Source: Gymnopilus junonius (Eukaryota > Basidiomycota > Agaricomycetes > Agaricales > Galerinaceae). From it: a stretch of DNA of 64,000 bases. The DNA lies in NCBI GenBank assembly GCA_015501075.1, contig JADNYJ010000186.1, positions 1 to 64,000 of the forward strand, read 5' to 3'. Position numbers and translations under genes: made by a program. Shown one piece after another: positions 20,902-33,600 of the stretch. Position 1 is the stretch's first letter. Every line of letters starts with the position of its first letter. The notes beneath the pieces are model-generated. The model was not told the DNA's origin, did not search any database, and worked only from the letters and a program-made list of their open reading frames with translations.

Positions 20902-21713
20902 TTGCGAATCAGGGGAACGACTTCTTTTCGCGTAGCCACGGAAGTGCGAGCATCTCGGCCGCACGCGAGGCTCTTAATGACACTTTCGTCAACCACCTAC
21001 CAGCGTTTACATAAAAGGCTGAAATCCATCTCTTTAGCTTGCTTCCACGTCACTCCGGATGTCATCTTTAACCTCGGTCAACTGAATCAATTAGAACAGG
21101 CTACATTTGATTCAATATCTATCTCTCCTATGGAGCATACTGACAAGCTGAGCCTTCGCAGAATACGTACATACTCGACCACTCACAGAAGCTATGACAA
21201 TCCGATGGTCTTCGTCTCGAATTGTAAATTAGAGGAAATCTCTCTTTTCGACCCTATGATTTCTGTCGAAGCAATGAATTCGCTCCGAAAGGGCGGGCCG
21301 CTCGAGAATCTTTACAAAGTCAATATTGCCCTGGGTCAGAACAACATCAGGCACTGTTTTCATTGCTCGGATCATGCCCAAATTTACAAATACTCGATCT
21401 GAGTGATTACACTAAGTTGCCTGTATCCCTTCCGGAACAAGATGAGCTTCCCCACGTACCTACCGCTGCTTGTCCTCTCTCGAAAGCTTTATCGGCCCAT
21501 ACCATTGGCAAGTCTCCAATGTTTGACAGAGGACGCTATTTCTGCATCTGCAGCAACGCTATTTATTCTTTCCGTTTTCCGGGCAAAATATATTGTTTCT
21601 GGTTCCTCGGAGTCAGCCCGTATCTTCTTATGTGGGTTGAAGGATCGGTCCTTCTAATCACACACTTCAATTTTGCGAATAGTAGAGATCATCACCCGTT
21701 GCGGAGAAAATGA
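20902..21713 (+). pseudogene. Decayed F-box/LRR-type gene fragment
   Basis: The reading frame has no ATG start and carries LRR-like lines such as LKSISLACF, NLGQLNQLEQATFDSI, and FVSNCKLEEISLFD. Near 21360 the frame shifts into SLLGSCPNLQILDLSDYTKLPVS, which is typical of C-terminal repeats in Agaricomycete F-box proteins. It then degenerates. No F-box is found upstream. It probably belongs to the F-box family represented at 30.4-40.6 and 56.3-59.4 kb. Confidence 0.4.
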
Positions 21714-22290
21714 CAGAGCTTGCTAATTTTACCAAGCTCTCCCAGAGGAAGACATTGAAAAATTTCATAGCATATCTCAGGAAGAAATATTTCGTTATTC
21801 ACGCCGTTGTAGCACAGAAATCGTGCACGGACAGATCTAGATTTTGAAGTCAGTTACACGACCGACTAAGAAATATAGCAGAGCTTTAAAACCTGTATAT
21901 GTTTCTGCCATGTTGAGGGCGTTCAATTATTATCAGCTTAATTATACGATAATCCTGGATCTCCGAAGGAAAGATTGGGCAATCGGGTGAGAAGATGGGT
22001 TCTTACTGTAAGGGCGGTCGCCCTTTTATATTATAATTCCATTGTAGTTTGGAGGTCGATAAGTGGGTATAAATACAGGAGTAGATCGTCGAGATCTTTT
22101 CTAGGCTAAAAACGCGGGGAGAAAAATACATAAAGGAGAGGAAGGGAAGGGAGACTGGCGCAACCAAAGAAAAGTGAGAAGAGTGAGCCACAAGAGAACA
22201 ATATTGCAATGATACATGTCATAATCCGAAACTTGAAGGAGGCAGAAAAATGCATATGTCGCCAAAAATATCAGACTGCAGATACTACAC
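21714..22290. other. Intergenic, no gene seen
   Basis: AT-rich sequence with no ORF of gene-like composition. Confidence 0.4.
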
Positions 22291-22291
22291 G

Positions 22292-23514
22292 TTAGGCATT
22301 CACCTGCCTCGTCCGCCTTCCGCTCAGCCTTCGAGCGACTTTTTTCTCAGTACGGTGCACAGCCAGCTGGATCCGCATACCAACGGCGAGGTACTGATAA
22401 TGGATTGCAGCGACCAACCCAGCAAGACGACTTTCGGTCTTGGCAGAACCACGGGAGTCTTGCTCATCTTCGTCATTCTGCATCTCAATGCCATCCAATA
22501 AGACGGCTTCGTCCTCCAGGTCGCCATGAACAATTTCATCATGAAAGTGGACGCGATAACGAGAATTTCTCTTGAACTCTGACTCGGAGCTTGACCTCCC
22601 TTTGGAGACGATGGGCGGTGCGTGGCTTTTCTCTGGAGCGGATGACCGACGTCGAAGAAATAGTTGAGGCCGTCGAAGATACTGGAATGGATTGCGTAAC
22701 TCATACTTGACGGAGAGCCGGGTGGACTGGGCCTCAGCCTTCAATGCATTTTGCATCTGCAAGGACGACATTCTCACATTATTCGCAGAAGGCCTCAATT
22801 GCGAAGGGTCCGGAGAGACGTCGAAAGAAACTGCAGGAGGTGCAAGCCTTTGCCTATGAGGACTCCCAGAAGAACATAAATCTTCATACGTTCGTTTCCT
22901 TGAGTTTTTGGGAGAGCGAGCTGGGAGGGGGTAGCGTGGATGTCGGCTCTAAGAGCAACGCGGTCTTGTTCAGCAAAGGCCATAATTGACTGTTGGAGAG
23001 GGGATAGCGTGGGCTCGGCTTGAGAGATCGGAGAAGTGGAGAAGACGTTGGAAACCCAGTGGTCATCATTGTCGGCGAGATTCAAGGCAGAAGGCGTTGA
23101 GGATGGTGATGCCGAGAGGAGGCATTTCGAGACGATGGTTTCATCTGGGATTTGCGAAGCACAGGATCTAGGCACAGCGCAGGAGGTACGACTTGAAAAG
23201 GGTTGCTGGCCTGGACTTGAGTCCTGCAAGTTTTCACTTGAAATTCCCCCTATCATCTTATCATTTGTAGATATATTTTGGCTGGGAAGACGAGGCGAAT
23301 GGTGCTGAGGAGCAGAGACGTCTCGTAGCGTCGAAGAAAACCTTTGCCTATGCCAGTCGTATTCGCAAAATACTTTTTCCAAACTGGTTTCAGGTTTTGA
23401 ATCGTGAAGGAGGCGTCTGACGCGCTTTGCGGGTCGATATGGGCTCGCTGACGCGTAAAGTGGTTGATCGACAGAAGGATATGTCTTCCCAGAGTCGGAT
23501 TGGGATTGCTGCAT
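22292..23514 (-). CDS. Uncharacterised Ser/Pro-rich protein (one apparent frameshift)
   Basis: ATG at 23514. The first segment is rich in Ser, Pro and Gln (PSVDQPLYASASPYRPAKRVRR, LSPLQQSIMAFAEQDRV) and looks disordered and possibly nuclear. At a run of five A on the coding strand (22915-22919) the frame fails; one more A would continue it as NSRKRTYEDLCSSGSP into the downstream frame that ends at 22292. That second part holds SLQMQNALKAEAQSTRLSVKYELRNP, an Arg-rich RRPQLFLRRRSSAPE and ends GRRTRQVNA. Together about 400 residues. I recognise no domain. It is the only substantial gene between 21.7 and 24.7 kb. Confidence 0.55.
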
Positions 23515-24712
23515 GTTTATTGTTCAAATCAAGGTGACTGCGACTAAGTACTACGTATTGATGAAAGAAATTAGCCTGTTTCTAGAAGCATTGATCAATG
23601 AATAAAACGTACGATGAATGCTACCCGTAGCGCAAAATGAGAGTGATATTCCTCTTTGGAGAGAAAGTTCAAAACGAAAGAAATGGTGGGTATAGACTAC
23701 AGTGATAGGCTTCTTTTACGGATTGCGGGGCGGAGGGTGTAAAACGGGTAGTAGAACTGGGGGATGAAACCTTCTGTGTTCATGTCCACGCGAATTGGTC
23801 TGCTTTAAAAGCCGTCCCAAAGACTACCTATGAAAGTATTTGGTCAGACAATGCGATAAGTTACCATATTCTGAAAGATGTCCTGAAAGGAAGGAACTTT
23901 ATTAGGAAATTTAGTCAATGCGCCGACAAAGAGAATTGATGGGGGCCATGACTTACCATGTGTCGTAGTCCAGGATGGGCAAGTCAGAACATAGAAATGC
24001 CATTGATAATATTCCGAGAAGAACGTTCCGCGAATTCTACGGAAAGTCAATGCGTTGGGGCAAGGCCAAGGACAATAGTTGCCACTCAACGTCAAAGGGA
24101 ATCTACGTTCGGAGGCGGTGCAAAAAGGGCCAGATCACGTAATGTTCTTCATTGGCCTTATTTGGTTCCATGGGCGGTCGTCCAAATTTGGGAAGATGTG
24201 CAGGTCAATGCAGGTCCGCAATAGTCGGAGACGAGATTCTATCGAGCAGTAGTAAACGAAAGAAGTAAGCGCAGTAGAACTTTACATTCCAACGCCCATG
24301 GTCATGCAAGTATGAAAGTTGAAACGCCCAAAAACACCCACAACTTACCCACAACTTGCCCACAACTTCAACACAGGAAAAAGAAGAGAGGATACTACAT
24401 TACCAACGACTGTGGGAGCAATCAAGCAAGTATTCGAGTATCCTTAACTGTTGTAAATTAACACACGAGAGCAGCATTCAGGAGTTCACCGCTTACCCTG
24501 AGCAGCGCGTAGGCAGAGATGGGCTGAAGAACCGAGACTGTAGATCAATGCTCATTCTCATTCGTCAAGTCATTACAAATTATATCCACTAGATCATAAG
24601 TCGCATGTACAAGTTACCAAAAGCTATAATGTAGTCTGCAGTCCTAACGGATTAATACGAGGTACACAGAAAATTACGAGGTTACACAGAAAAATTAGTT
24701 CATGAAACATTT
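23515..24712. other. Intergenic, no convincing gene
   Basis: A minus-strand ORF near 23844-24095 has splice-like ends but no recognisable domain. A triple 10-mer repeat is at 24337-24368. Confidence 0.35.
24337..24368 (+). repeat. Three copies of CCCACAACTT at 11-bp spacing
   Basis: Perfect 10-mers at 24337, 24348 and 24359, each separated by one base. Confidence 0.7.
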
Positions 24713-26424
24713 TCATGTAGAAATTCGCAGAAAAGAGAACCTGCGACGACCCACTACACCCGACCTCATTGAAGCCCGTCTCTTACTTTCCATAACTCCT
24801 GCTGCATATCGTCCTTGGACTTGAATGCCACCAGACGTCACACGCCCTGAAAATAATAACACGGGTCCTCCTCGAGGCGAAGCACCCACATCCATTTCAT
24901 AATAGCTCTGGGCGGATTTCTCCTCTGAAACGGCTGAGCTCTCCGAAGAAGAAGACGTGTAGCTCTCCATAGATGATGCACGAGAATAAGAGTCACCATT
25001 CAGGCCATATTCGGTACCGGCCCGGCGGTGAATCGTCTACGACCTCGCGTAGGAGAAAACAGTTCTTCATGCCAGTCGTCCTCGCCGCCACACACAACAA
25101 CAGTTGCGGGCTTGCTCGTCGCTTTTTGATTGGCATCCGATTCACAGCACCCGCCCAAAGCAACTTTCAGGTCCTTGAAATACCTCCCACAAACCCCGCA
25201 AACAACGTCCTGTTCGTCTTCGTCGGAAATTTCTCTGCCTCAGCTTCATCTCCTTTCCTCGCCCCATTCTCTGCTCTTCTCTTTGGCCACGCCGAAGAGC
25301 TGGAATTCCTTTTAAGTGTCCAGGGACACCTATTGGGATTCTTGTAATACCAAGCATGCTCGTCCTCTTCCAATTCCCGCCTGAACAGCCAGTTCCGCTT
25401 CCCAGAACGATCTGTAGTGAGGGGAATCCGGAAGAGGACTCAGAGGAAGGCGATGTCGATGTCCACGAGGTCGTGTCTGGTTTAAGGCATTTTCAAAAGG
25501 AAGTTCGTCCCAGCTATCAGCGCCGTCGCCATTGTATGCCCTCTCATCCTCTCCATTTCCGCTTGAGACTGACGCCAGTCTTTCATCCGCCTTCTGTCCA
25601 TAGGACGTAGTAGTAGTGTCTGTCGTTGCCAGAATCGTCATATTCTGTCCAGTTTTTTTCCAAACGTGAATGTAACAATCCTCGTCCGCGTGTCAGAGGC
25701 AAAGCCAATCGCTGGCCTTCGAATTCATGGCGGTAATTGAAATCAACACCAAAACCATTGTTGTTAATTCCATCCCATAAATAATATCCCATTTGTTTGG
25801 ATGCTTCGTCCTTCGTCGTCGTCGTCCATTGACCAAAATTTGGGTTGCTAAGATTCGGAGCATCGCCGAAGTCCAGGTCTGCCCCGGCTTGCGTGTCGGG
25901 ATTTGTGCATGAGCTAGGCGCTCCATCAAAAACGCTCATGCATGTAGAAGACGGGTCTGAAATCGGGTTGGAACTCGGGCTAGGATACATAGGAGGTGGT
26001 TTAGTGGAAGAAGATTGGGAAAGTGAAAGGTGACGAGGAATGACAGGACGCGTTGAATTGGATGACGAAAGTTTACGAGCAGGCATAGCCCAAGTATGGC
26101 AGAGAGGAAGAATGTGGTTGTGAATAAGGACAGAAGTCTGGAACGGAGTTTGCAAGAGAGTATGAACGTCCTGCACTGCCGCCGACCAAGTGGAGTGTGC
26201 AGTCCTGAAAGACGGATACAAATATGAAGATGGGGACGACGATACTTGGAGGGGATATGTAAAACTCGTACGGCGGATGTCGTGCGCAAATTAGACGGAG
26301 GAGCAAAAAGAGGGTGATGACGATGCAGGGTACAGTGCAGTTAAAGAGTCCACCCGCGTCAAATGTCAACCAAAAGTTGTATATGTTGGATAATAATAGA
26401 GTGAATCACAAGCCCAAGGCAAAC
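24713..26424 (-). CDS. Uncharacterised membrane protein (multi-exon, frames broken)
   Basis: The model is tentative and no start codon was fixed. The N-terminal visible part has two hydrophobic spans: a run through NIYNFWLTFDAGGLFNCTVP and CIVITLFLLLRLICAR, then SIVVPIFIFVSVF. After an apparent frame change comes AAVQDVHTLLQTPFQTSVLI, a Ser/Pro linker, KDEASKQMGYYLWDG, and RHEFEGQRLALPLTRG. A C-terminal part follows (WLFRRELEEDEHAWYYKNPN, then SYSRASSMESYTSSSSESS) ending at 24713. The layout suggests an integral membrane protein with a long hydrophilic tail. I do not recognise the family. Confidence 0.35.
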
Positions 26425-28383
26425 AATTTGACTGTTTCTGAACAGAGGGTCAATTAATGTAGCGTGTCTTGATGGGTCTTGAACTTGATGGAGTCTGAAC
26501 ACGTTAGGGTCCGTGATGAAATGAGCAGCCTACAGCACGAGGACAAGTGAGTATGTCGTAAACAGACCGTATGATGGCTCTAGATTGGATTAACCTCGCA
26601 CCTTGATTATATACGAGAGCAAAAGTAGGATTCCGAGTGGAGTGGGACGGCTTTAACGCGTCCCAATCAAGGTCGCTTCTTGCCTTTTAAGTGAGGATGC
26701 CGAGTGTTGCGTGCTACTAGCTTCCAAGCGGAGGTGCAGTAATTGATTATAGACTATGCGGTCTGGGTGGCGAATAGCAAATTAAGGGGTCTACTTCGTA
26801 ATTTGAGAGTTTGCTTAGAAAGTATAAGTTTGCTCCAAGATTGGTGTTTTCTTTGAATTCCTTTGGACTACTGGTATGGGGTCGTGATTAGTCGAACAAT
26901 AGTAGCGAGAGATGGGATGTATCTTGAGAGACTGTTCTGGACTCTGGACTTCGTGACTGAACGTTCGTGATGGCGGACCTGATGAACGATAATGATCCGG
27001 TATAATGTAGTTATAACAAGGTGAAGACGGAACCGGACAAGCTGACAGCAAGATATTAAGTGAAAGGAAGAAAGAGAAGATAAAGCACAGTAACGTACAG
27101 TTCCGCAGCCCGAACTTTGCTTGCCGTCGGGAGGCTGAAATTAATGACAGCAGATGAGCTCGAGCTCCAAAGATCGGGAGTGAATTAACGATGCCGCTGC
27201 ACTGGATTATATACAATCAAGGCAGCGCCTGGCTGCGGCCTGCGCGTGTATATGGACAGGCTTGGCTGGAGGTGATGAGTCAAAATCGGCTGAACCACGA
27301 GCTTGGGGCGCAAGGCTTACCTTGTAAGAAAAGAAATGACGACAGAGTACTAACAATAGTGACCTAGCGCTTTGCGCCACCGGATGATAGATAATGTAAC
27401 GTTATTGTGTCCTAAAATTGAAAGGTTGGGGTTTGAAGACCTATAGGGGCCGGGATTGATTTAATGACTTAGCGCGTTCAGCGTTATGTATTATAGAGTA
27501 TGGAATGGTGGTGTTTGAGCTTGATGAATTTAGCTCTGCAGGCAGTTAGGGTGCCGTATTTCCGGGTGTAAGAGATAGACAGCACCAAGGGGAGGGAGGT
27601 GAGAGCTGTCGTTTTCAGGACGTTTGGGATTATAAGAAGCGTGAAATCCTAGGAACACACGCTTAGGAAGGATATGACGCTGACGGAGCCTACGCACTCT
27701 CGTGTCCGTTGGAGTGCCGACTGCAGTTATAGAAGAGCAGTGAGAGTGAGGCTGTGAGGACGAGTCAAGGAATGCAGGTACTAGAGAATAAGAAGCGTCG
27801 GGATCTGAAAAACTGCAAGGGTAAGAATAGAACTTACTCGGCGTTACAGGTGCAGTTATAAAAAGAGTCAGAGTCAGAGATTGTAAATGTCAGAGTCATA
27901 CAGACGTTGACATGTCCAGAGTGTCCAGCGATTGATCGCGGTGCACTTTGTCTTTTGTTTCGATTTCTGATTCGCCTGGCGGCGTAATAAATTTCGTGTA
28001 CGTCAGCAACCTAAAAGCCAGAAAGGCCACATATCCGACAATAGACCGAGCAAGTTTCAAGGTGCCTCGGGACTGCGGGCGGAGTCGGGCTCATTATGGT
28101 CGTGTCTAACCCGCACTCGGCGGAGGCAGTAATTTGAGAGAAAACTATCTGGCGGACTGTGCGGCAGACTCTGGGCGTAGCCTAAATGCCCTTAGCCATC
28201 CAGCGCATTTCCACTGTCGTCTTTAGTACGTCCACATCACTGCATAAATCGACTGATCTGTTGATGCACAGCAAGGGTATAGACCTCAGATCCAAATAAA
28301 CACACATTTACGATGTCACGTGAACACACAATTTCCTCCAACCACCCGAAATTCGAATTTTAGGATTCTTCATTACCATAGGC
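26425..28383. other. Intergenic, no supported gene
   Basis: A minus-strand ORF at 26815-27216 includes a hydrophobic stretch (LLCFIFSFFLSLNILLSA) but has no identifiable domain. The rest shows nothing gene-like. Confidence 0.35.
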
Positions 28384-28842
28384 ATGTCGATGTCGTCTCT
28401 TTTGCAGGCAATGCGCCGCACACCCATGGCCACTTCTCTTAAGATGCGCTGCGCGTGTAGGAGAGGCTATGCCACCAGTAATCCCTCCTCTTGTGAGTTG
28501 GAATGCCCGCTGAAGAAATTCGTCCATTAACCGCATTGGCAGCAACATCTTCAGCACCTGCTTCGTCATCGTCGCCTTCAACAGCGGCAGTTGCGGATGC
28601 AGCAGCCGAATCAGTATCTCGCTCGTCCTGTGCCCGACACCGTCCTAAAAGGGGTGAGCTACCTCAAAGGCCAGCAACCAGTGATATCTCTCGCAGACGA
28701 TTCGTATCCTGAATGGCTATGGACTATATTGAAACCAAAGGTGTATGAAGATGATGGTCCTGGAGGGAAGAAAGAGAGAGTGGAAAGAAGGAAGGCAAAC
28801 CGACAGGCGATTAAGGATCGGAATTTCATGCAGACGCAATGA
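28384..28842 (+). CDS. MRPL37: Mitochondrial large ribosomal subunit protein mL54 (MRPL37 family), one apparent frameshift
   Basis: A structural protein of the mitochondrial large ribosomal subunit. The ATG at 28384 starts an Arg-rich mitochondrial presequence (MRRTPMATSLKMRCACRRGYA). A 50-bp intron (28493-28542, GTGAGT...TTGGCAG) follows. A Ser/Ala linker leads to the conserved family core: DTVLKGVSYLKGQQPVISL, SYPEWLWTILKPK, DDGPGGKKER and the C-terminal NRQAIKDRNFMQTQ, with TGA at 28840-28842. Between the linker and the core the frame is off by one at a CCC run (28633-28635). One additional base gives SSC-PDTVLKG, close to the family consensus. As this is normally an essential mitochondrial gene, a consensus error is the simplest explanation. 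No alternative acceptor in the linker corrects the phase. Confidence 0.85.
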
Positions 28843-30359
28843 TTTTTCCCTCCTTTTCTTTTCATTCCCCACTTGCCTTGGGAGAGGGTCGCGTTTTTAT
28901 GTTTTTATTGGGTTCGTCCATTTGATTTTTTGGGTCGTGTATCCTTCTACCAGTGCTGATTGTGGACACAGATGTTTCGATACTTAGAAAAGTATAATAC
29001 AACAAGATGACTTGTTGGCTTCTCTCTTTCACTTTCTTGCCGTGCATTGCTCAGTAAATGGCCGCTTCCCATTGTCTATGCGGAACAGAGTACAAGTTCG
29101 CACCAGTTTCAACATTTGCTTTTCATTTCATCAAATAGATGGGCTAGGAAATTCATTTAACGTCAGGGCATTAGGAGCCAGAAAAACTCGACTGCGTCCA
29201 CGAACTGGTGGCCGTTATGCGAGATGGGGGAGGGTGGGGCAGTATTGAGAGGTAAACCAAATCTGAATGTTTCCGGCTTCAAATGATAAAGAGAAATGAA
29301 TAGCAATAGGCGCAACGAATGGGACGAAGCTTCCCCGCAAACACCATTACCGGAATCTTTGACAGTGCCTTTCCACATCAATGCACTCCAAGGTCGAAAC
29401 CCTGTCGCCCTTCGAGACGATATGTAACGAAAGCTAGACAGGGGACTTTTTTGTCGGGAGTTAACTCCCGCCTATTTTTCCGACGCGTCGTTATTTCCTT
29501 TATAAGCCTTCTGCGGCTAGACGATCGTGCTTTTGATCAAGCTTGACTCGAAAACAAGAGGCAGTGAATACCTTGCCCTAGTTTCAAACTTCAAAACGTT
29601 ACAGGTCAATGCAGTAATGCAGGATGCAGGGCTTCAATTTCTGTTGAAGGTTGCTTTTCATGTCCACTGTTTCACATGCAATTGGACGACCAAGAACAGC
29701 CAGAAGTTATTGCTTTAGTGTAAGTTTAACCTTCGCCAACTCAGCAGGGCCCTTGAAAGCATGAAGCTTACTAGTCAGGAGTCTCATATAAAGAACATCC
29801 GTGAGGAGAGCCCCCTAAATACAAGTCCAATGCATTTGAATATTAGTCGCGTCCAGATTTATGCTCTTACTAGTGCTACTTTTTATTAACCCGACTTCGG
29901 AGCATGAAATAGCTCCCATGATGGCGTCGTTTTTGGCGGACGGTACCTTCATAGTTTTTGCCTTGTCTGTGGTAAATCAGTCGTCTTTTGTTGATGGGGC
30001 TGCTTGGAATTGCGAAGAGGGTGTTGTCTACCAAAAGTTAGAGCACCCTCAGCTGGTTCGACGAAGAATTTCCTCCGTTAAGTCGTGAATAAATTAGTCG
30101 TCTCCGGCCAGCATCATTAAAAAGTGAATGATAATTATGTACTGACTTGCCTCAGAGACTCCGTTCATGAAGAAGGTCAATTCACAAATAATGCAACTGA
30201 ATTCAAATCCAGATTGTACAATTACAAAGATATGAAGCCTAAACAAAATGGCAGGACAACTACAGTACAACGTTTCCCGAGTCGTACAGGAATCCTTTGC
30301 AGACCAGAAGGACATGCCGGCATGGGCAGGCTCATTTTTCAAGCATGTCATTTCTGAGT
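28843..30359. other. Intergenic, no supported gene
   Basis: Several short ORFs on both strands lack domain, splice or composition support. Confidence 0.35.
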
Positions 30360-31704
30360 TCAAACACATCGTTGTACCTCCACCCACTGACCACCCGGGA
30401 CCCGATCCCACTGAGGGCCTCTGGAACCCATGCTGACCCTCTGAAGTGACGTGTAGCGCGTGCCGAGCAAATGAAGACGCGTTGTAAACTCAGGTGCATT
30501 GCGGGAGCTATGATAAGACTCATTTTTGAAACAGATTTCTCTGATATTCGTAGGTAGGAGATATTTTCCTATGGCCAACCCTTCCCAAATCCTCTAACGG
30601 CATAAAAACGATGAGCAGAGGCAAAAACAGGGCAAATAAAAAGTCAAACGCTTACTTTCAGATCTATCGAATTGTGATCCGCCCCGTAGTACCGTTCCCG
30701 ATCCGAGAATCTGGCCGTCAGTTTATGTAGTCCTGGGAAGAGGTCCGTTATACCTTGGAACGTGGTACTACTGAGCATGAGACGAGACAGGGAAAGCTCC
30801 CGGATTTCAGATTTGCTCTTCTGCTTCATATATGACAACATTTCAGTGATTTCATTTTCGGAGAGACGGAGCTCCTGTAGAACGATCAAATCTAGACGTT
30901 CAATCGGACGTCCAGGGGCAATCACCCTGGCCAGTTCAGGAGAACCACTGAAAGCGCGCAGTCGGGGACAAGCCGTCGCTAACAGGGTTGGCAAGGGAGC
31001 TCGTAAACCAGGGGAAGGAACAAACCCGCGGACCGCAAGTTCCTTCAAGTCCGTGCAAGCCCGGAGGAAATTATTCAAGGTGACAATGGCGTGAGCGGAG
31101 GAAACCTTGACCCCGAATGGTCAAGTGGGTCAATACACCCAGACCTTGGTTTGGTGCATCAAGTTTAAGCAGGCGCCTATGCCTATCAGCAACAATCATT
31201 GATACCTTTGATAATGCAGGAATCTGGTTAACCACATTCAACATTTCGTAAGGGCGCCTTCCTTGCAGCCCTGATGCTCTTCATCTTCTGGAAGCGAGGG
31301 AGGAGAAGATCAAGCTGATTCATTAGAACCTGCAGATCAGATTGAAAGGCGACAAAATATGGAAGAAGCGGCCCTTGATGAATGGAGAAGTCTCCGATCC
31401 CGATTATATTCACCTTTCGTACGAGGTCTGCAAGGTCGGGGTTCGTTGCGAGATTCCAAAGACGCTCGGAAATATGTTTAACAATGACAGATTTGTGAAG
31501 GGTCAACTGTTCTTCCAAATTTTCTCGAGTTTTCGGGACGGCTGGCTGACTGAACGAAAATGATACACTCTGAAATAGGAGTCGCGACGCGATAGAGCAA
31601 AAGCGGCAACATGTAAGGCGCAGGTGCTGTAGGTCCTCCTTTGCAGAACAATATCGGAAACAATTATCCCATATTTCAGTGGCCATATCGTAAGCTGGGT
31701 TCAT
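30360..31704 (-). CDS. F-box protein A with leucine-rich C-terminal region (frames broken)
   Basis: Likely a substrate-recognition subunit of an SCF ubiquitin ligase. The ATG at 31704 is followed by the F-box: YDMATEIWDNCFRYCS..DLQHLRLTCCRFCSIASRLLFQSVSF. The middle holds LWNLATNPDLADLVRKVNI and, after frame changes near 31255 and 31100, NQIPALSKVSM and NNFLRACTDLKELAVRGF. Then come CPRLRAFSGSPELARVIAPGRPIERL, SLSRLMLSSTTFQGITDLFPGLHKLT, an intron, and the family ending YLLPTNIREICF...LLGTRYTSLQRVS...GPQWDR. The ending matches genes B and C. At least two indels separate the parts, so it is either decaying or affected by sequence errors. Confidence 0.7.
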
Positions 31705-32835
31705 TGTGGCTCCGTTCCTATCGAAATTCCCTTCAAAGCTTTGGGATGGTGAAAATTGAGAATGCTTAGTCCATTTACCTGTAAATTCAACTTGTAGCTA
31801 TAATTTGCGTCCTTGCTACAGGAATAACAGCCGATGTTTTCGAGTAGATGTGATAGCAGCAAGCGCGAGAGGTGAAGAAGTGGGCAAGTATTTATTAAGG
31901 CGGGGGCCGTTAAATAGGATGAGGCGATGTCGGTTCGTCTAAGTTCGCCGCTCAACGAGCCGCTAGAACAATCAGGAAAGGGACCTAACAATGCAAATAA
32001 TGCGTCATAATAAAAAACGCCGTATTCAAAAGGGACAATACATTTTAGTCAAGTCTTTTGCTGATTGTCCGCTCATGGCAATAGGACTCGGAAACACCAA
32101 GCGTTTCGCCGCTTTCCGTTGTAAATGAGTTGAGGATAGTGACAATGATGCAGAAAGTTGAGAGCATCGTCTCCAGCAAAATCAAGCTGAGCATGCAAAT
32201 ACAAATACTCAAAATAAATGACGTCACCCAGTCCGTCAATTGCAGTCCATATATGGTCCATATTCCAAATCTAAGGCTGGGTGACAAAGTCGAAAGGAAA
32301 TGTATTGGCAATACATCCACAATAGAATCAGATGCTTTGTAATAAGTGTCAAAGATACAGATACATGCACAAATGAATAAGTACTAAAGCCGATAGAGTA
32401 CGACCGTAAATTTTAAACAAAATAGACAAGCAGCAAAGAATTATATTAGAACCACCAATGAAATGAGTTTTTAGGCAACTGTTCCAGTAAAAAATACTGA
32501 CTTACTTGATCATCCAGAGTCGGACTCAAGAGTTGTCAACCTCTTCGAAATACCACTCGTCCATAATCAGCCATCTTGATCCACCGAAATGAAGTATGCG
32601 TGCGACGATTGAGTCAACATACTTAGCACACTGGCGATGTGGATTTTTGACGACGGCAGGGTCCTATTGATCTAAAGGGTTGCCGTAATTTCGAGGACCT
32701 CAACATGGCGAGGTAAAGGGCAACTTCCGTCTACTAACTCACGCCAAAAGTCTAGGAATGAAGAACTAATGAACGCCAGGAAGCGTAAAGGACAAGTAGT
32801 GGAGACTTACTTCTGAGAAAGAGGGACCAGAGGCA
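31705..32835. other. Intergenic, no supported gene
   Basis: A minus-strand ORF near 32045-32320 is hydrophobic (CICMLSLILLETMLSTFCIIV) but has no recognised family. Nothing else stands out. Confidence 0.3.
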
Positions 32836-33600
32836 TCACGTCAGACTGGTCATCCATGCCTTCATAGAATGTGACTGCCAACTCACAGAGTAGGGGAACA
32901 GGTTCGTTATGACCTTGAAAATGTTACTATGGCCAAAAATGAGATGGGACAAAGAAAGTTGTTGTATAGGAATCATCCTCTTCTGCGCGTAGGTCAATAT
33001 TTCACTGATTTCCTGCTCAGATGTTGTTGGCGTTAAATCGAATTTTTTGAATGATATATGTCTAGACAGACAATAGGACAACCAGGAACCATCGCTTGAC
33101 CATTTCATAAGGACCCACAAAATATCGAAGCTGAGGACAAGCCTCTGGCGGCAGATCGAATGAGGTGACCATAGATTAAAAGAGTATTACATAGCAATTG
33201 ACGAGAACGCGAGAACTTTCAAACTCGTGCAAGCTTGCAACAGGCTCGTAACCTCTTGGACCGAAAAGGAAGTGGTGCGTTTAATAATAACGCGCACCGA
33301 AGTCAATATCCAACTGTCCACTTTGCTTCGCGGACGCGGAGAGGTCATGATGGGAAAATGCACGGGCAGAAAGCTGTTGAATTGGGCTGTTGCTCATTTT
33401 GCATATGACAACGGCGAGAATGTCGCGATAGGTGAAACCATTCTCCATCTACTCCAGTCGATGGTCCAGCATCAATGGCACTCGGCAGTTCCGACCCGGC
33501 TTGAGTACGATTATAGTTACGTGGCATGGCACGTTGGACGGGAAAGGCCCTCGGTCGTGATACTGGACCTGCGGCGGCTGCAAGTCCTGGGTTGACCAGG
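32836..33600 (-). pseudogene. F-box/LRR paralog D, fragment
   Basis: Read on the minus strand, VTSLLQACTSLKVLAFSS, then in another frame FDLPPEACPQLRYFVGPYE, then SEQEISEILTYAQKRMIPIQQLSLSHL and FKVITNLFPY align in order with gene A (LRACTDLKELAVRGF, ACPRLRAFSGSPE, ENEITEMLSYMKQK...ELSLSRL, FQGITDLFPG). The frames differ between blocks and I see no F-box upstream, so this is a broken copy of the neighbouring gene on the same strand. Confidence 0.6.

Noticed and set aside
33227..33595. Plus-strand ORF of 122 codons
   Set aside because: Opposite strand carries blocks homologous to F-box gene A, which explains the open frame.
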